Origin: Marinobacterium lacunae
Lineage (GTDB): Bacteria > Pseudomonadota > Gammaproteobacteria > Pseudomonadales > Balneatricaceae
Assembly: GCF_000705555.1 (NCBI RefSeq)
Contig: NZ_JMQN01000063.1
Location: 1-64,000 of the forward strand
Direction of reading: 5' to 3'
DNA: 64,000 nucleotides
Below, in pieces: positions 43,711 through 57,143 of this stretch; the first letter of the stretch is position 1, and every line of letters starts with the position of its first letter. The notes under the pieces are model-generated. The model was not told where the DNA came from and made no database searches. It saw only the letters and a program-made list of their open reading frames with translations. The position numbers were made by a program, and so were the translations under genes.

Positions 43711-44104
43711 GCCAGAATCCTCCTTCGGTCTCTAAACGTGATTGAAAGCCAGCGGATTGATCGAGCAGCTTCTGTCTGAACTCATCTGCAGTGATACCTT
43801 GGAATGCGGCACCGGCATCTTGCACATTCAGGCCATGGAAGACAGCGATCTTCGCCAAGTAATACACATTGCAACCAAGGTGGAGCAGTTTCAGAAACTC
43901 ACCATTAAGCACCGCCTCACGCTGCTCATCAGTCAGTCCATACTTGCGGCAATACGCATCCATGTCGGCTGCGAACTCCTTGCGGTTTTGCTCGGAGTTG
44001 AACGAAAAAGCCATACGATTCAACGCGTAACCTGAATTTGCACGTTTCCCATCAAAGACATAGGTGCCGGGGATCTCGTCGTAGTCATGTCGATTCCAGA
44101 CCAT
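43703..44104 (-). CDS. ligA: Protocatechuate 4,5-dioxygenase alpha subunit (LigA type)
   Basis: A 133-residue small helical protein, the lid subunit of the LigAB heterotetramer. IPGTYVFDGKRANSGYALNRMAFSFN and LLHLGCNVYYLAKIAVFHGLNVQDAGAAF are recognisable family stretches, shown in outline. It covers the active site of LigB and helps set substrate choice. GGAGG lies 12 bp upstream of the start. It is divergent from an AraC-family gene across 153 bp. Confidence 0.9.
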   Translation of the reverse strand: MVWNRHDYDEIPGTYVFDGKRANSGYALNRMAFSFNSEQNRKEFAADMDAYCRKYGLTDEQREAVLNGEFLKLLHLGCNVYYLAKIAVFHGLNVQDAGAAFQGITADEFRQKLLDQSAGFQSRLETEGGFWHG

Positions 44105-44257
44105 GATGCACTTACCTCCTACTTGTTATCGGTATTCACACCGGTCAAATTCGGTGATCGGGTAGAGGCAATTCTGGTCTTAAAACCTTTCACTAAGAAG
44201 GGACATAAGGATGAAAAAACTGTACATTTCGAAGATAACTTACAGCGAGACACGCTC

Positions 44258-45175
44258 ATGCGCACACCATCTGCCATCCCAACGGTACAACTCTATGGAG
44301 ACCAGAGCTGGCAACAAACGCCCGATTATCTGCATTGCGAACCCCTGATCACACGCTCACGCGAGCATCAGTTTAAGATCCGTCCCCACCGGCATCCGGG
44401 TATTTCACAGGTTTTCCATCTGCGCTCAGGCACCGGTGAGGCCAATATCGATGGTCAGGTGATTTCGATACGCGCCCCCATGTTGATTCTTATTTCGCAG
44501 ATGAGCGTGCATGACTTTCTCTGGTCAGAGGACGTGGCCGGCACCGTGCTGTCGGTGGCCACAACACGGCTTGAACGCTCGGAGGCAGTTGGCAGCGCGC
44601 TGGCAAAGACAGCCCTGGTACGCCTGCCGGATGACAACGATCAGATTGAACAATTGATGGAGATGCTGCTAAGGGAGTATCGACGGACGCCCGACAAAGA
44701 CAGAGATCATGCGTTGCAGGCCCTGATCGACCTGCTGGCCATTACCATCCACAGACTTGGACCCGGTTCGATAGGTGAACAGGTGCGCGCACACAGGGGC
44801 CAGGAACATCTGCAACGCTTTCTGGAGATGGTAAACCGGGACTACGTAGCCCAACGTACAGTGGAAAGTTATGCACTGGACTTGGGAATAACAGCGCCCT
44901 ACCTGAATCAGCTATGCCGCGAGCTGACCGGGCGCAACGCGCTGCAAATCGTGCATGAACGCATTGTGCTTGAAGCCAGACGCTACCTTATCTACACGGC
45001 ACTGCGCGTCAGCGAGATCGCCTACCAGCTGGGGTTTGCCGACCCCGCCTACTTCACCCGATTCTTTCGACGGCTCAGTGGACAATCACCGCGCCAGTTC
45101 AGGCAGGAGCGACAGGATCAGACGCCCACGAACAGCTCATCCGCCGGAATAGGTCGCCCAAGCAAAAAGCCCTGA
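44258..45175 (+). CDS. AraC-family transcriptional regulator, PobR-like
   Basis: A 305-residue regulator. The N-terminal part is a cupin-like ligand domain (FKIRPHRHPGISQVFHLRSGTGEANIDG in outline), and the C-terminal 100 residues are two helix-turn-helix units (VESYALDLGITAPYLNQLCRELTG and VSEIAYQLGFADPAYFTRFFRR, in outline). PobR-type proteins of this form sense hydroxybenzoates. Divergent from ligA, it probably activates the dioxygenase genes with an aromatic acid. The ATG at 44258 fits the family; an in-frame start at 44087 would add unrelated residues. Its last 58 bp overlap the convergent GGDEF/EAL gene. Confidence 0.88.
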   Translation: MRTPSAIPTVQLYGDQSWQQTPDYLHCEPLITRSREHQFKIRPHRHPGISQVFHLRSGTGEANIDGQVISIRAPMLILISQMSVHDFLWSEDVAGTVLSVATTRLERSEAVGSALAKTALVRLPDDNDQIEQLMEMLLREYRRTPDKDRDHALQALIDLLAITIHRLGPGSIGEQVRAHRGQEHLQRFLEMVNRDYVAQRTVESYALDLGITAPYLNQLCRELTGRNALQIVHERIVLEARRYLIYTALRVSEIAYQLGFADPAYFTRFFRRLSGQSPRQFRQERQDQTPTNSSSAGIGRPSKKP

Positions 45176-47952
45176 ACACTGTTGCAGGCGTGCTGGGTCA
45201 GGAAGCGTAATTGGGCCTCGGTTTCGACCCCTTCGGCCAACACCTCAATACCCAGGCTGCGCCCAAGTGCAATGATGGTCAGAATCACCGCTTCGTCTTT
45301 CGGGTTCTTGCCAATATCGCGGGTGAACGCCTGATCGATCTTGAGACGATCCAGCGGCAGGTACTTCAGGCGATCCAGAGACGAGTATCCGGTACCAAAG
45401 TCATCCAGCGCTATTCGGTACCCTGACTCTCTTAGGCGGTGCAGCTGCATCATCGCAAGATCCGGGTCCTGCATAATCATAAGCTCGGTAATCTCAAGCT
45501 CGATACTGGTTCTGGTAACCCCCTGCCCATCGACCAGCTTGTTGAGCTTTTCGACGAAGTCGATTTGCAACAGCTGCTGGGGCGAAATATTGATGGCAAC
45601 GCAGGGTGAGTCGACCCCTTGCTGCTCCCAGCGCTTCATCTGCTCGCAGGCCAATTCGATCACCTGCCACCCCAAGGGAATGATCAGCTGGGTCTCCTCT
45701 GCCAGCTCGATAAAGTGTCCGGGCGCCAGCAGCCCGCGGGTAGGATGATTCCACCGCACCAGCGCTTCCGTGCCAACCAGTTCCATGGTTTTCAGATCGA
45801 ATTGGGGTTGGAAGTGCAGTACAAGCTGCCGCTCTGACAGGGCCACGCGCAGATCCTGTTCCAGTGAAAAGGAGTGGAACGCCTGGTCGGTAAACTCTTC
45901 GCTATAGACCACATAGCGGTTCTTGCCCTGTGCCTTGGCCCTGTACATGGCGGTATCGGCATGCTTGATCAGCATGCCCAAATCATCACCGTGGGCGGGA
46001 TAAAGACTGATACCGATACTGGCCGTGATCTGCACGCGCACATCATCGATGTCCAAAGGCAAGGTAGTGGCAATCAATACCCGGTCGGCCTCGACACTGG
46101 CGCGCTGAACATCCCCCTCCACCAGCAGGATGAACTCGTCCCCGCCCATACGAAACAGCATGGTGTCTTTCGGCAAATGACGGCTGAGCAGCTGCGCCAG
46201 TTGCTGCAACATCCGATCACCCGCCTGATGCCCGAGACTGTCATTGATCAGTTTGAAACGGTCAAGATCGATAAACAGCACGGCGAAGGGCTGTTTATCA
46301 GGCCCCAAAACACGCTGCCGAATCGTTTCCATCAAATGGCTTCGGTTGGGCAGTCCGGTCAGATCGTCATGCCGGGCCTGAAACGCAAGAGACTGGGTTT
46401 GCCGATCCACTTCATCCATCAGTACGCGCTCGCGGTCATGCATGGAGAGCACCAAAAGCGTACTAATCACAGCACTCAAGACCAACAGTAGTTGCATATC
46501 GGTCGCATTGCTCGACGGATTAGCCGCCATGTAGTCAGGGCCTGGCATCGCTTCGACCTGCCAGTTACGCTGCCCCACCTGAAGCGTGAAATGACCAATC
46601 AGATCGTCGAGTACGGCATCCGGGAAATCAGAGTAAAACGGTGTCTCAGCCTCCTGTTCCGTGAGTCTCAACCTTACGTCGGTAATTCCCGCTCCGTTAA
46701 GCGCACCATCAATCAGCTGAGAGACGGTAAAAACACCGACCATAAAACCGGTCAGCTCTCGCTTCCGTTGCAACGGACCGTTTTCACCCACCAAACGATA
46801 AACCGGATGCAGAATCAGAAAACCCGGCTGGTCCGGTGCCTGCGTCAGATTAAGCACCTCGGTCACCACCGGCTGACCGCTGCTCTGAGCCAGAATCACC
46901 GAACGGCGGCGGTCCCCAAGCGAGAGAAGGTTAAAACCCAACGCCTTGCGGTTCAATGCCCTTGGTTCCACCATCTGTACCGGTATCAACGGGTCGTTTG
47001 GCATCAGCGACTCGCCATAGATGGTGTAGTTTGGCTCGCCAAGCATGGCCCCGGTCATTTGCTCGAACGCATGGCGATCTTCGACCTCTACCACAGGATC
47101 CCAGGAATAGGCACGCACACTTGGATTGTCCCGGGTTAGCTGTTCCACACGCTCCCGAAACGCTTCGGTACTCATTCCTCCGGGCTCGGCAAAGCGTTGC
47201 CCCAGATAAGCCAGATCGGCGAAGTTTTTTTGGATAGCGGAAAAAATCTGGGCTTCTACAAGGCGTATATCGCGCTGAAAATCACGCCTTAGCTGCCCAT
47301 CCAGACGTAGCATCAGCAGATGATTGAGCATCAGCACCAAGCCCACAACACCGAGTAGACGAATCACCAAAGGCCAGCGTCTCTGCCTGACAGCAGCTTT
47401 GTCGGGGAACAACGCAAGCACAGCCGGCGCCATCACAATAGCCCCGAAGCTGTCGCCCCCCCACCATAACAACCAGTCTTTAAAAAAGCCCGCGCTACCG
47501 CCTGCATCATTGATGAAATAGACAGCCGAAGTACCCAGAGTCGAATTGATAAGACAGCTCAAAGGGCCTGCGATCAGCACATAAGCCAGCAGCGCCCACC
47601 CGCTTTTTGGCGCCAGCGGTAGTGACTTGAAACGGTGCAGCAAAGCCGCGGCGACGCCTGCCTGTACCGTCGCGCCGGTTCCAATAGCCAGAGCCGTCAA
47701 CGCGTTATTGAACGTGAGGGATTCGTTCCAGGTGAGCGGTATCAGGAGGTTGAACGCGAAGTTGCCAAGCAATACCCCCGGCAATACAGCGGGACCGAAA
47801 CGCAGCACTGCACCCAATGCAATACCGGCCGGAGCCCAGAAAGGCATGATCTGCTGGTGCATGCCCTGACCGGTAATCAGGAGGGCCGCCAGAAAATATG
47901 CAAGCGCCAGCGCCAAGATCAGACCCGTTGTTCGGATTATGCCGGAGTACAC
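45118..47952 (-). CDS. MASE1-CHASE-GGDEF-EAL protein
   Basis: A 944-residue inner-membrane c-di-GMP enzyme. The MASE1 region (about residues 1-220) has about eight helices, followed by a CHASE-type periplasmic sensor (about 225-490), a helix, GGDEF (about 525-685) and EAL (about 695-940). Cyclase motif FRMGGDEF is intact, but no RxxD inhibitory site precedes it (LPKD instead), so product feedback may be lost. The phosphodiesterase side is complete: EALVRW, DDFGTGYSSL, LKID, LAEGVET. GTG start with AAGGAG upstream. Regulates the motile/sessile switch in a way that cannot be specified. Confidence 0.9.
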   Translation of the reverse strand: MYSGIIRTTGLILALALAYFLAALLITGQGMHQQIMPFWAPAGIALGAVLRFGPAVLPGVLLGNFAFNLLIPLTWNESLTFNNALTALAIGTGATVQAGVAAALLHRFKSLPLAPKSGWALLAYVLIAGPLSCLINSTLGTSAVYFINDAGGSAGFFKDWLLWWGGDSFGAIVMAPAVLALFPDKAAVRQRRWPLVIRLLGVVGLVLMLNHLLMLRLDGQLRRDFQRDIRLVEAQIFSAIQKNFADLAYLGQRFAEPGGMSTEAFRERVEQLTRDNPSVRAYSWDPVVEVEDRHAFEQMTGAMLGEPNYTIYGESLMPNDPLIPVQMVEPRALNRKALGFNLLSLGDRRRSVILAQSSGQPVVTEVLNLTQAPDQPGFLILHPVYRLVGENGPLQRKRELTGFMVGVFTVSQLIDGALNGAGITDVRLRLTEQEAETPFYSDFPDAVLDDLIGHFTLQVGQRNWQVEAMPGPDYMAANPSSNATDMQLLLVLSAVISTLLVLSMHDRERVLMDEVDRQTQSLAFQARHDDLTGLPNRSHLMETIRQRVLGPDKQPFAVLFIDLDRFKLINDSLGHQAGDRMLQQLAQLLSRHLPKDTMLFRMGGDEFILLVEGDVQRASVEADRVLIATTLPLDIDDVRVQITASIGISLYPAHGDDLGMLIKHADTAMYRAKAQGKNRYVVYSEEFTDQAFHSFSLEQDLRVALSERQLVLHFQPQFDLKTMELVGTEALVRWNHPTRGLLAPGHFIELAEETQLIIPLGWQVIELACEQMKRWEQQGVDSPCVAINISPQQLLQIDFVEKLNKLVDGQGVTRTSIELEITELMIMQDPDLAMMQLHRLRESGYRIALDDFGTGYSSLDRLKYLPLDRLKIDQAFTRDIGKNPKDEAVILTIIALGRSLGIEVLAEGVETEAQLRFLTQHACNSVQGFLLGRPIPADELFVGV

Positions 47953-48076
47953 AACGCTCCTTAGGGTGGGCTAATGCGCCTACTCACCTACTCCATAAGT
48001 GATTGTTTCAAAAATTGTATTAAAACCATCTTACATAATGTTACCGAAGAAAAACACGGCCTATGGGACAGGTTAA

Positions 48077-52308
<4,232 letters not shown>

Positions 52309-52522
52309 GATACAACCCCTTCCATATGAGCCGTCAATACTAGATCACTGGAGCCTTAATCGACATCGCACCGGATTGATCCAGAGCAATGAACACCATC
52401 TCTGTCCCTAATTACAGACTGTACTCCTTCGTACCGCCACTTGGACAATAGTTTTTATACAGCCCTCGAATCCAGCGTAAAGCGAGCTGCAAGAACCATT
52501 GGGGTTCATGCATAATATCGGG

Positions 52523-52843
52523 ATGAATAAGCGTCGCAGCAAAGCTGAAATCCGCCGCGAACTCGAGCAACAGGTTCTCGATTACGTTCGCGATGGCGGC
52601 GAAATAAAGAGTGTAAATCCGGGGGTCAGTGGGCTTGAGGATGGCGCGGTAATTCGGCCGTCATTCAACGATGGCCGTCCTGCGCAAACGCGTACACCGG
52701 CCATGGACGTTCTCGCTGCCATCGATGCCCGACGTAAACAAAGCAAGCCCGAGCGAAAGTCTCACACCAAAACGAAACCGCGCAAGCGCGTCATCTATGA
52801 CGACTTCGGTGAGCCACTACGTGAAGTCTGGGAGGACGGCTGA
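52523..52843 (+). CDS. Small basic protein upstream of dinB
   Basis: A 106-residue protein that I do not recognise. It is highly charged: the N-terminal helix NKRRSKAEIRRELEQQVLDYV is followed by a Gly/Pro-containing linker, a Lys/Arg-rich stretch (KPERKSHTKTKPRKR) and an acidic tail (DDFGEPLREVWEDG). Such a layout suggests nucleic-acid or polymerase contact, but no function is known. It is 17 bp before dinB and probably in its operon. In-frame starts at 52499 and 52508 are also possible; none has a strong ribosome site. Confidence 0.72.
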   Translation: MNKRRSKAEIRRELEQQVLDYVRDGGEIKSVNPGVSGLEDGAVIRPSFNDGRPAQTRTPAMDVLAAIDARRKQSKPERKSHTKTKPRKRVIYDDFGEPLREVWEDG

Positions 52844-52860
52844 ACCAGAGCCCAACGTCC

Positions 52861-53907
52861 ATGCAGCGTAAAATCATCCATATCGACATGGACGCCTTCT
52901 TTGCTTCGGTCGAGATACGGGACAATCCTCAGCTTAAGGGCAAAGCGATCGCCGTCGGCGGCAAAGCGGACTCCCGAGGTGTTATCTCCACCTGCAGCTA
53001 CGAAGCGCGCAAGTTTGGCGTGCACTCGGCAATGCCCAGTGCCGAAGCGGTCCGGCGTTGCCCGCAGTTGATTCTGCTGCCCGGACGCATGTCAGTGTAT
53101 AAAGAAGTATCCAACCAGATTCGAGCGATCTTCGCCCGCTACAGCGATCTCGTCGAGCCGCTTTCACTCGATGAGGCTTATCTGGATGTTACTGATTGCA
53201 AGGCGTGCCGGGGCAGCGCAACGCTGATCGCCGAGAAGATCCGTGCAGAAATACTGGCCGAAACAGGACTGACTGCATCGGCCGGCGTCGCACCGAACAA
53301 GTTTCTCGCCAAGATTGCCTCGGACGAGAACAAGCCCGACGGACAGTTCGTGATTACGCCGGACAACGCCGCTGCATTTGCCGCCGACCTGCCATTGCGA
53401 AAACTGCCAGGCGTGGGACCTCGAACAGCCGAGCGGCTGGAATCGTTGGGCTTGCATTATGGCCGCGACATTCTGCCCTGGTCGCTGGCCGATCTGACCG
53501 AGGCTTTCGGAAAGTTCGGTAATAGCCTTTATCAGCGCGCACGCGGCATTGACGACAGACCGGTTCAGCCTTCACGGGAGCGCAAGTCGGTAGGTGTCGA
53601 AACAACCCTGGCTCATGACCTGAGAACCGAGGCCCAATGCGCCTCTATCATGAATACGCTATTGCCCGAGCTTGTGCAGCGGTTGCGCGGGCGCCCCTTC
53701 AAGGGGATTACCGTAAAACTCAAATTTCACGACTTCCAGCAGACAACCGCGTCCGGACAAGCCAACCGTATCAGCTCTGATATCCTCGATTCCATTTTAC
53801 ATACCGCCTGGCAACGCGCCGACGGACGGAGGGTCCGTCTGGTCGGCATCAGTGTCGCACTGTCGGATGAACTCCCGACCCGACAGCTCAGTTTCGAATT
53901 CAGCTAA
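52861..53907 (+). CDS. dinB: DNA polymerase IV (Y family)
   Basis: A 348-residue translesion polymerase. Catalytic motif IDMDAFFASVE (metal-binding Asp) is at the N-terminus and the second, EPLSLDEAYLDVT, at about residues 100-112. The helix-hairpin-helix LPGVGPRTAERLESLGL and a C-terminal little-finger domain follow. The tail QLSFEF resembles a beta-clamp-binding motif (QLxLF type). It copies past damaged bases without proofreading. No SOS box was found upstream, but the upstream gene may carry the promoter. Stop codon lies 2 bp from that of the convergent flavoprotein. Confidence 0.93.
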   Translation: MQRKIIHIDMDAFFASVEIRDNPQLKGKAIAVGGKADSRGVISTCSYEARKFGVHSAMPSAEAVRRCPQLILLPGRMSVYKEVSNQIRAIFARYSDLVEPLSLDEAYLDVTDCKACRGSATLIAEKIRAEILAETGLTASAGVAPNKFLAKIASDENKPDGQFVITPDNAAAFAADLPLRKLPGVGPRTAERLESLGLHYGRDILPWSLADLTEAFGKFGNSLYQRARGIDDRPVQPSRERKSVGVETTLAHDLRTEAQCASIMNTLLPELVQRLRGRPFKGITVKLKFHDFQQTTASGQANRISSDILDSILHTAWQRADGRRVRLVGISVALSDELPTRQLSFEFS

Positions 53908-53908
53908 A

Positions 53909-55180
53909 TCAGCTTTTCAGCTTCTCGATACCAAGCGCTTTCAACACGATCTTTTCGTAGATCGGATCGCAGTTGCCGTGACTGATCTTGCGCATGAAGT
54001 ACTTCTCAAATCCTACCTTGGCCAGGTGCACCCATTTGCCCTTTTTCATCCAGTTCACGTTGCGCGGAGGTATCTGAGGCATCGCCACAAAGGCGATACC
54101 GGTATCCCCCATATCGGCCAGACACACCGCGTTCCATGTTGCCTCGGCGGTTTCACTCTCGCCATCGAGTCGCGCACGAATGTTGCGGGCGGTCGCGGTC
54201 ACCATACTTTCAATCATGAAACCGGTCTTGGGCACTCCGGTGGGCACGGGCGTTGGCTTTTTCGGTGCAATCGCCACTGCAACGCCGATGCCCCAAATGT
54301 TGCGATGGGTCGGGTTACACTGGTGCTCGTCAATCAGAACAAACCCTCGGGGATTCACCAGCCCCTCAACACCGCGCACTGCGTCGATGCCGGTGAACGC
54401 AGGCAGCATCATCGAATAGTTAAACGGCAGCTCATGACGCTTTTTCTCCTGCCCCTGCTCGTCACACTCGATGACATGCATGACACCGTCTTCAACGCGA
54501 TCGACTTTGGCATTACATATCCAGTCAATATGGTGCTGACGCAATTCAGATTCGAGCATGGTTTTGCTGTCGCCTACGCCATCAAGCCCTAGATGGCCAA
54601 TATAGGGTTCAGGCGTAACAAAGGTGATGGGGACCTGATCACGTATTTTTCGATTACGCAGATCCTTGTCCATGATGAAGGTGAACTCGTAGGCGGGCCC
54701 GAAGCAGGAAGCCCCCTGCACGGCTCCCACCACAATAGGGCCGGGCTTGGCGGTAAACTCGCGCCACTTCTCGCACGCAGCCTCGGCATGGTCTACATGG
54801 CAGATCGACTGGGTGTAGCCATCAGGCCCTAGCCCTTCGATCTCATCGAAGGCCAGTCTTGGTCCCGTAGCGATAATCAGATGGTCATAGCCGAGCGTGC
54901 CGCCGCCAGTCAGCTCGATAACGTTCGATTCGGGGACAACACGGGTCACGCCGGCAACCACCAGTTCGATATTCTTCTTCGCCAAGGGGTTGGCCAATGC
55001 CAGCACGATATCTTCACGCTTTCGCCAGTCCACGGCGATCCAGGGGTTCGAGGGCACAAAATGAAAGTAGTCCTTGTCGCTGACGACAATGACCCTATCC
55101 TCTGGCTTCGCCAGCGCCTGCATCTCATACGCCATGGGCAGACCGCCCACCCCCGCACCGACAATTACGATATCCGCCAT
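53909..55180 (-). CDS. sqr: Sulfide:quinone oxidoreductase-like flavoprotein
   Basis: A 423-residue FAD protein. IVIVGAGVGGLPMAYEM is the FAD loop. Cys127, Cys159 (in VQGASCFGPAYEF) and Cys353 (in NAVCLADMG) fall at positions matching the three redox cysteines of characterised SQRs, so sulfide oxidation with transfer to quinone is likely. The C-terminus (WVHLAKVGFEKYFMRKI) is the amphipathic membrane-binding part. It is a single-gene unit. An AT-rich palindromic region upstream may bind a sulfide-responsive repressor. A FCSD-type flavoprotein is the main alternative. Confidence 0.85.
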   Translation of the reverse strand: MADIVIVGAGVGGLPMAYEMQALAKPEDRVIVVSDKDYFHFVPSNPWIAVDWRKREDIVLALANPLAKKNIELVVAGVTRVVPESNVIELTGGGTLGYDHLIIATGPRLAFDEIEGLGPDGYTQSICHVDHAEAACEKWREFTAKPGPIVVGAVQGASCFGPAYEFTFIMDKDLRNRKIRDQVPITFVTPEPYIGHLGLDGVGDSKTMLESELRQHHIDWICNAKVDRVEDGVMHVIECDEQGQEKKRHELPFNYSMMLPAFTGIDAVRGVEGLVNPRGFVLIDEHQCNPTHRNIWGIGVAVAIAPKKPTPVPTGVPKTGFMIESMVTATARNIRARLDGESETAEATWNAVCLADMGDTGIAFVAMPQIPPRNVNWMKKGKWVHLAKVGFEKYFMRKISHGNCDPIYEKIVLKALGIEKLKS

Positions 55181-55201
55181 GCTCGAATCCCCGATTTTTA
55201 T

Positions 55202-55240
55202 TATTTAGATTTATCTAATTTAGTATCCTCTAACTAAATA
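55202..55240 (-). promoter_or_regulatory. AT-rich palindromes upstream of sqr
   Basis: TTAGAT-TT-ATCTAA (55205-55218) has perfect 6-bp arms. TATTTAG (55202-55208) also pairs with CTAAATA (55234-55240), and TTAGT (55220-55224) with ACTAA (55233-55237). Such AT-rich dyads 20-60 bp before a sulfide oxidation gene resemble operators of ArsR-type sulfide sensors. No such regulator gene is in the window. Confidence 0.45.
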
Positions 55241-55261
55241 GGCAACCGTTCCTGCGGACAT

Positions 55262-55290
55262 AAAAAAACCCCGCCGGATCATCGGCGGGG
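55262..55290 (-). terminator. Rho-independent terminator of pycAB
   Basis: On the minus strand CCCCGCCG, a 6-nt loop and CGGCGGGG are followed by seven T residues. It lies 33 bp after the pycB stop. Confidence 0.93.
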
Positions 55291-55322
55291 TCCGCAATCA
55301 CGAGGGGCATTGCGAAGCTGTA

Positions 55323-57119
55323 TCAGGCCTCGATCTCGACCAGCACCTCTCCCGGCGTTACACGGTCGCCCTTGGCAACATGCACACCGGTGACAGTACC
55401 GGCGATCGGCGCTTGAATCTCGGTTTCCATCTTCATCGCTTCGGTGATCAGCACTGGCTGACCGGCGCTGACCTTATCGCCGACAGCCACCAGCACATCG
55501 ACGATGTTACCCGGCATACCGGTGGTCACATGGCCCGGCGCACTGGCCTGTTGGCGTCCGCTGGCGGTTGCGCCAACATAGGCGTTCAACGGCTCGAACA
55601 GCACCTCTTCAGGCATGCCATCCAGCGTCAGGTAGATGTGGCGCTTGCCACTTTCATGCCCGCCCACACCGGTAATGGCCACCTGATAGGTTTCGCCGTG
55701 CACATCGATCTTGAACTCGGTGGCGACGCCCTCGTCGACACTGCGGCCCGCTTTCTCTTTCGGCAGCAGGGCTTCCGGCTCCAGTGTGCCGGCAGCACGC
55801 TGTTCGAGGAACTGACGGCCAATGTCCTGAAACATGGCGAAGGTCAGTACATCCTCGTCGGTCTCGGCCAGATCACCAATATCCTTGCGCAGGCGCTCCA
55901 TCTCCGGTTTGAGCAGATCAGCCGGGCGCCCTTCAATCAGATCCTCTTTACCGACCGCCTTGGTACGCAACTTGGGATCAACCTCAGCCGGCGGATGGCC
56001 ATACCCGCCCTGGAGGTAACGCTTGACCTCGTTGGTGATGGTTTTGTAGCGCTCACCGGTGAGCACGTTCAACACCGCCTGCGTGCCGACAATTTGAGAG
56101 GTCGGGGTAACCAACGGAGGATAGCCCAGATCCTTGCGCACCGCCGGAATTTCGGCAAAGACTTCACGAATACGGCCCAGCGCATTCTGCTCTTTCAACT
56201 GGTTGGCCAGGTTGGACATCATGCCGCCCGGCACCTGGTTGATCTGAACAGACACGTCTTCGCGTGTGAACTCAGATTCGAACTGGTGATACTTCTTGCG
56301 CACTTCGCGGAAGTAATCGGCGATTTCGCCCAGCAGTTCAAGATCAAGTCCGGTATCCCACTGAGTGCCGCGCAGTGCCGCAACCTGAGATTCGGTCGCC
56401 GGATGGCTGGTACCCCAAGCGAATGAGGAGATTGCGGTATCGATATGTTCGGCACCGGCCTCAATCGCCTTCAACTGACACTGCGCGGCCAAACCAGCCG
56501 TGGCATGGCTGTGGATAAACAGCGGCAGATCAACGGCATCCTTGATCGCCTTGACCAGATCGTAGGTGGCGTACGGCGTCAGCAGACCCGCCATATCCTT
56601 GATCGCGATCGAATCGGCACCCATATCCTTTAGCGCCTGAGCCTGCTTCACGAACAGCGCTTCAGTGTGTACGGGGCTGGTGGTGTAGCAGATCGTACCC
56701 TGTGCGTGCTTGCCCGCTTTCTTGACCGCCTTGATCGCAACCTCAAGATTGCGCAGGTCATTCAGCGCATCGAACACTCTGAATACATCGATTCCGTTTT
56801 CCGCCGCCTTGGCGACAAACGCTTCCACGACATCATCGGCGTAATGACGATAGCCCAGCAGGTTCTGGCCGCGCAGCAGCATCTGCAAGCGAGTATTGGG
56901 CAACGCCTTGCGCAGTTCGCGCAGACGTTCCCACGGATCTTCCTTCAGAAAACGCACGCAGGCATCGAAAGTCGCGCCACCCCAGACTTCAAGGGACCAG
57001 AATCCAACCTTGTCCAGCTTGTCACAGATCGGCAGCATATCCTCTGTGCGCATGCGGGTCGCGATCAGGGACTGGTGGGCATCGCGCAGAATGACATCGG
57101 TAACGTTAATCTTGCTCAT
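55323..57119 (-). CDS. pycB: Pyruvate carboxylase subunit B (carboxyltransferase and biotin carrier)
   Basis: A 598-residue protein. The carboxyltransferase domain (about 1-300) starts with INVTDVILRDAHQSLIATRM and has SIAIKDMAGLLTPY and IHSHATAGLAAQ, which provide metal and substrate contacts. A conserved PYC_OADA region follows. The C-terminal 75 residues are the biotinyl domain with the acceptor Lys in ITEAMKMETEI. With PycA it makes oxaloacetate from pyruvate and bicarbonate. Sequence alone cannot fully exclude an oxaloacetate decarboxylase alpha role, but no beta/gamma subunits are present and pycA is adjacent. ATG 57119 follows AAGGAGAG. Confidence 0.9.
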   Translation of the reverse strand: MSKINVTDVILRDAHQSLIATRMRTEDMLPICDKLDKVGFWSLEVWGGATFDACVRFLKEDPWERLRELRKALPNTRLQMLLRGQNLLGYRHYADDVVEAFVAKAAENGIDVFRVFDALNDLRNLEVAIKAVKKAGKHAQGTICYTTSPVHTEALFVKQAQALKDMGADSIAIKDMAGLLTPYATYDLVKAIKDAVDLPLFIHSHATAGLAAQCQLKAIEAGAEHIDTAISSFAWGTSHPATESQVAALRGTQWDTGLDLELLGEIADYFREVRKKYHQFESEFTREDVSVQINQVPGGMMSNLANQLKEQNALGRIREVFAEIPAVRKDLGYPPLVTPTSQIVGTQAVLNVLTGERYKTITNEVKRYLQGGYGHPPAEVDPKLRTKAVGKEDLIEGRPADLLKPEMERLRKDIGDLAETDEDVLTFAMFQDIGRQFLEQRAAGTLEPEALLPKEKAGRSVDEGVATEFKIDVHGETYQVAITGVGGHESGKRHIYLTLDGMPEEVLFEPLNAYVGATASGRQQASAPGHVTTGMPGNIVDVLVAVGDKVSAGQPVLITEAMKMETEIQAPIAGTVTGVHVAKGDRVTPGEVLVEIEA

Positions 57120-57143
57120 CAAATCTCTCCTTTTCGCGACGGC

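Noticed and set aside
45874-47139. Open frames of 205 and 215 codons opposite the MASE1-GGDEF-EAL gene
   Set aside because: Both are shadows of the minus-strand gene, which has clear GGDEF and EAL motifs.
55380-56426. Open 348-codon frame on the plus strand opposite pycB
   Set aside because: It lies wholly inside the well-supported pycB gene, has no recognisable domain and arises from the codon pattern of the opposite strand.
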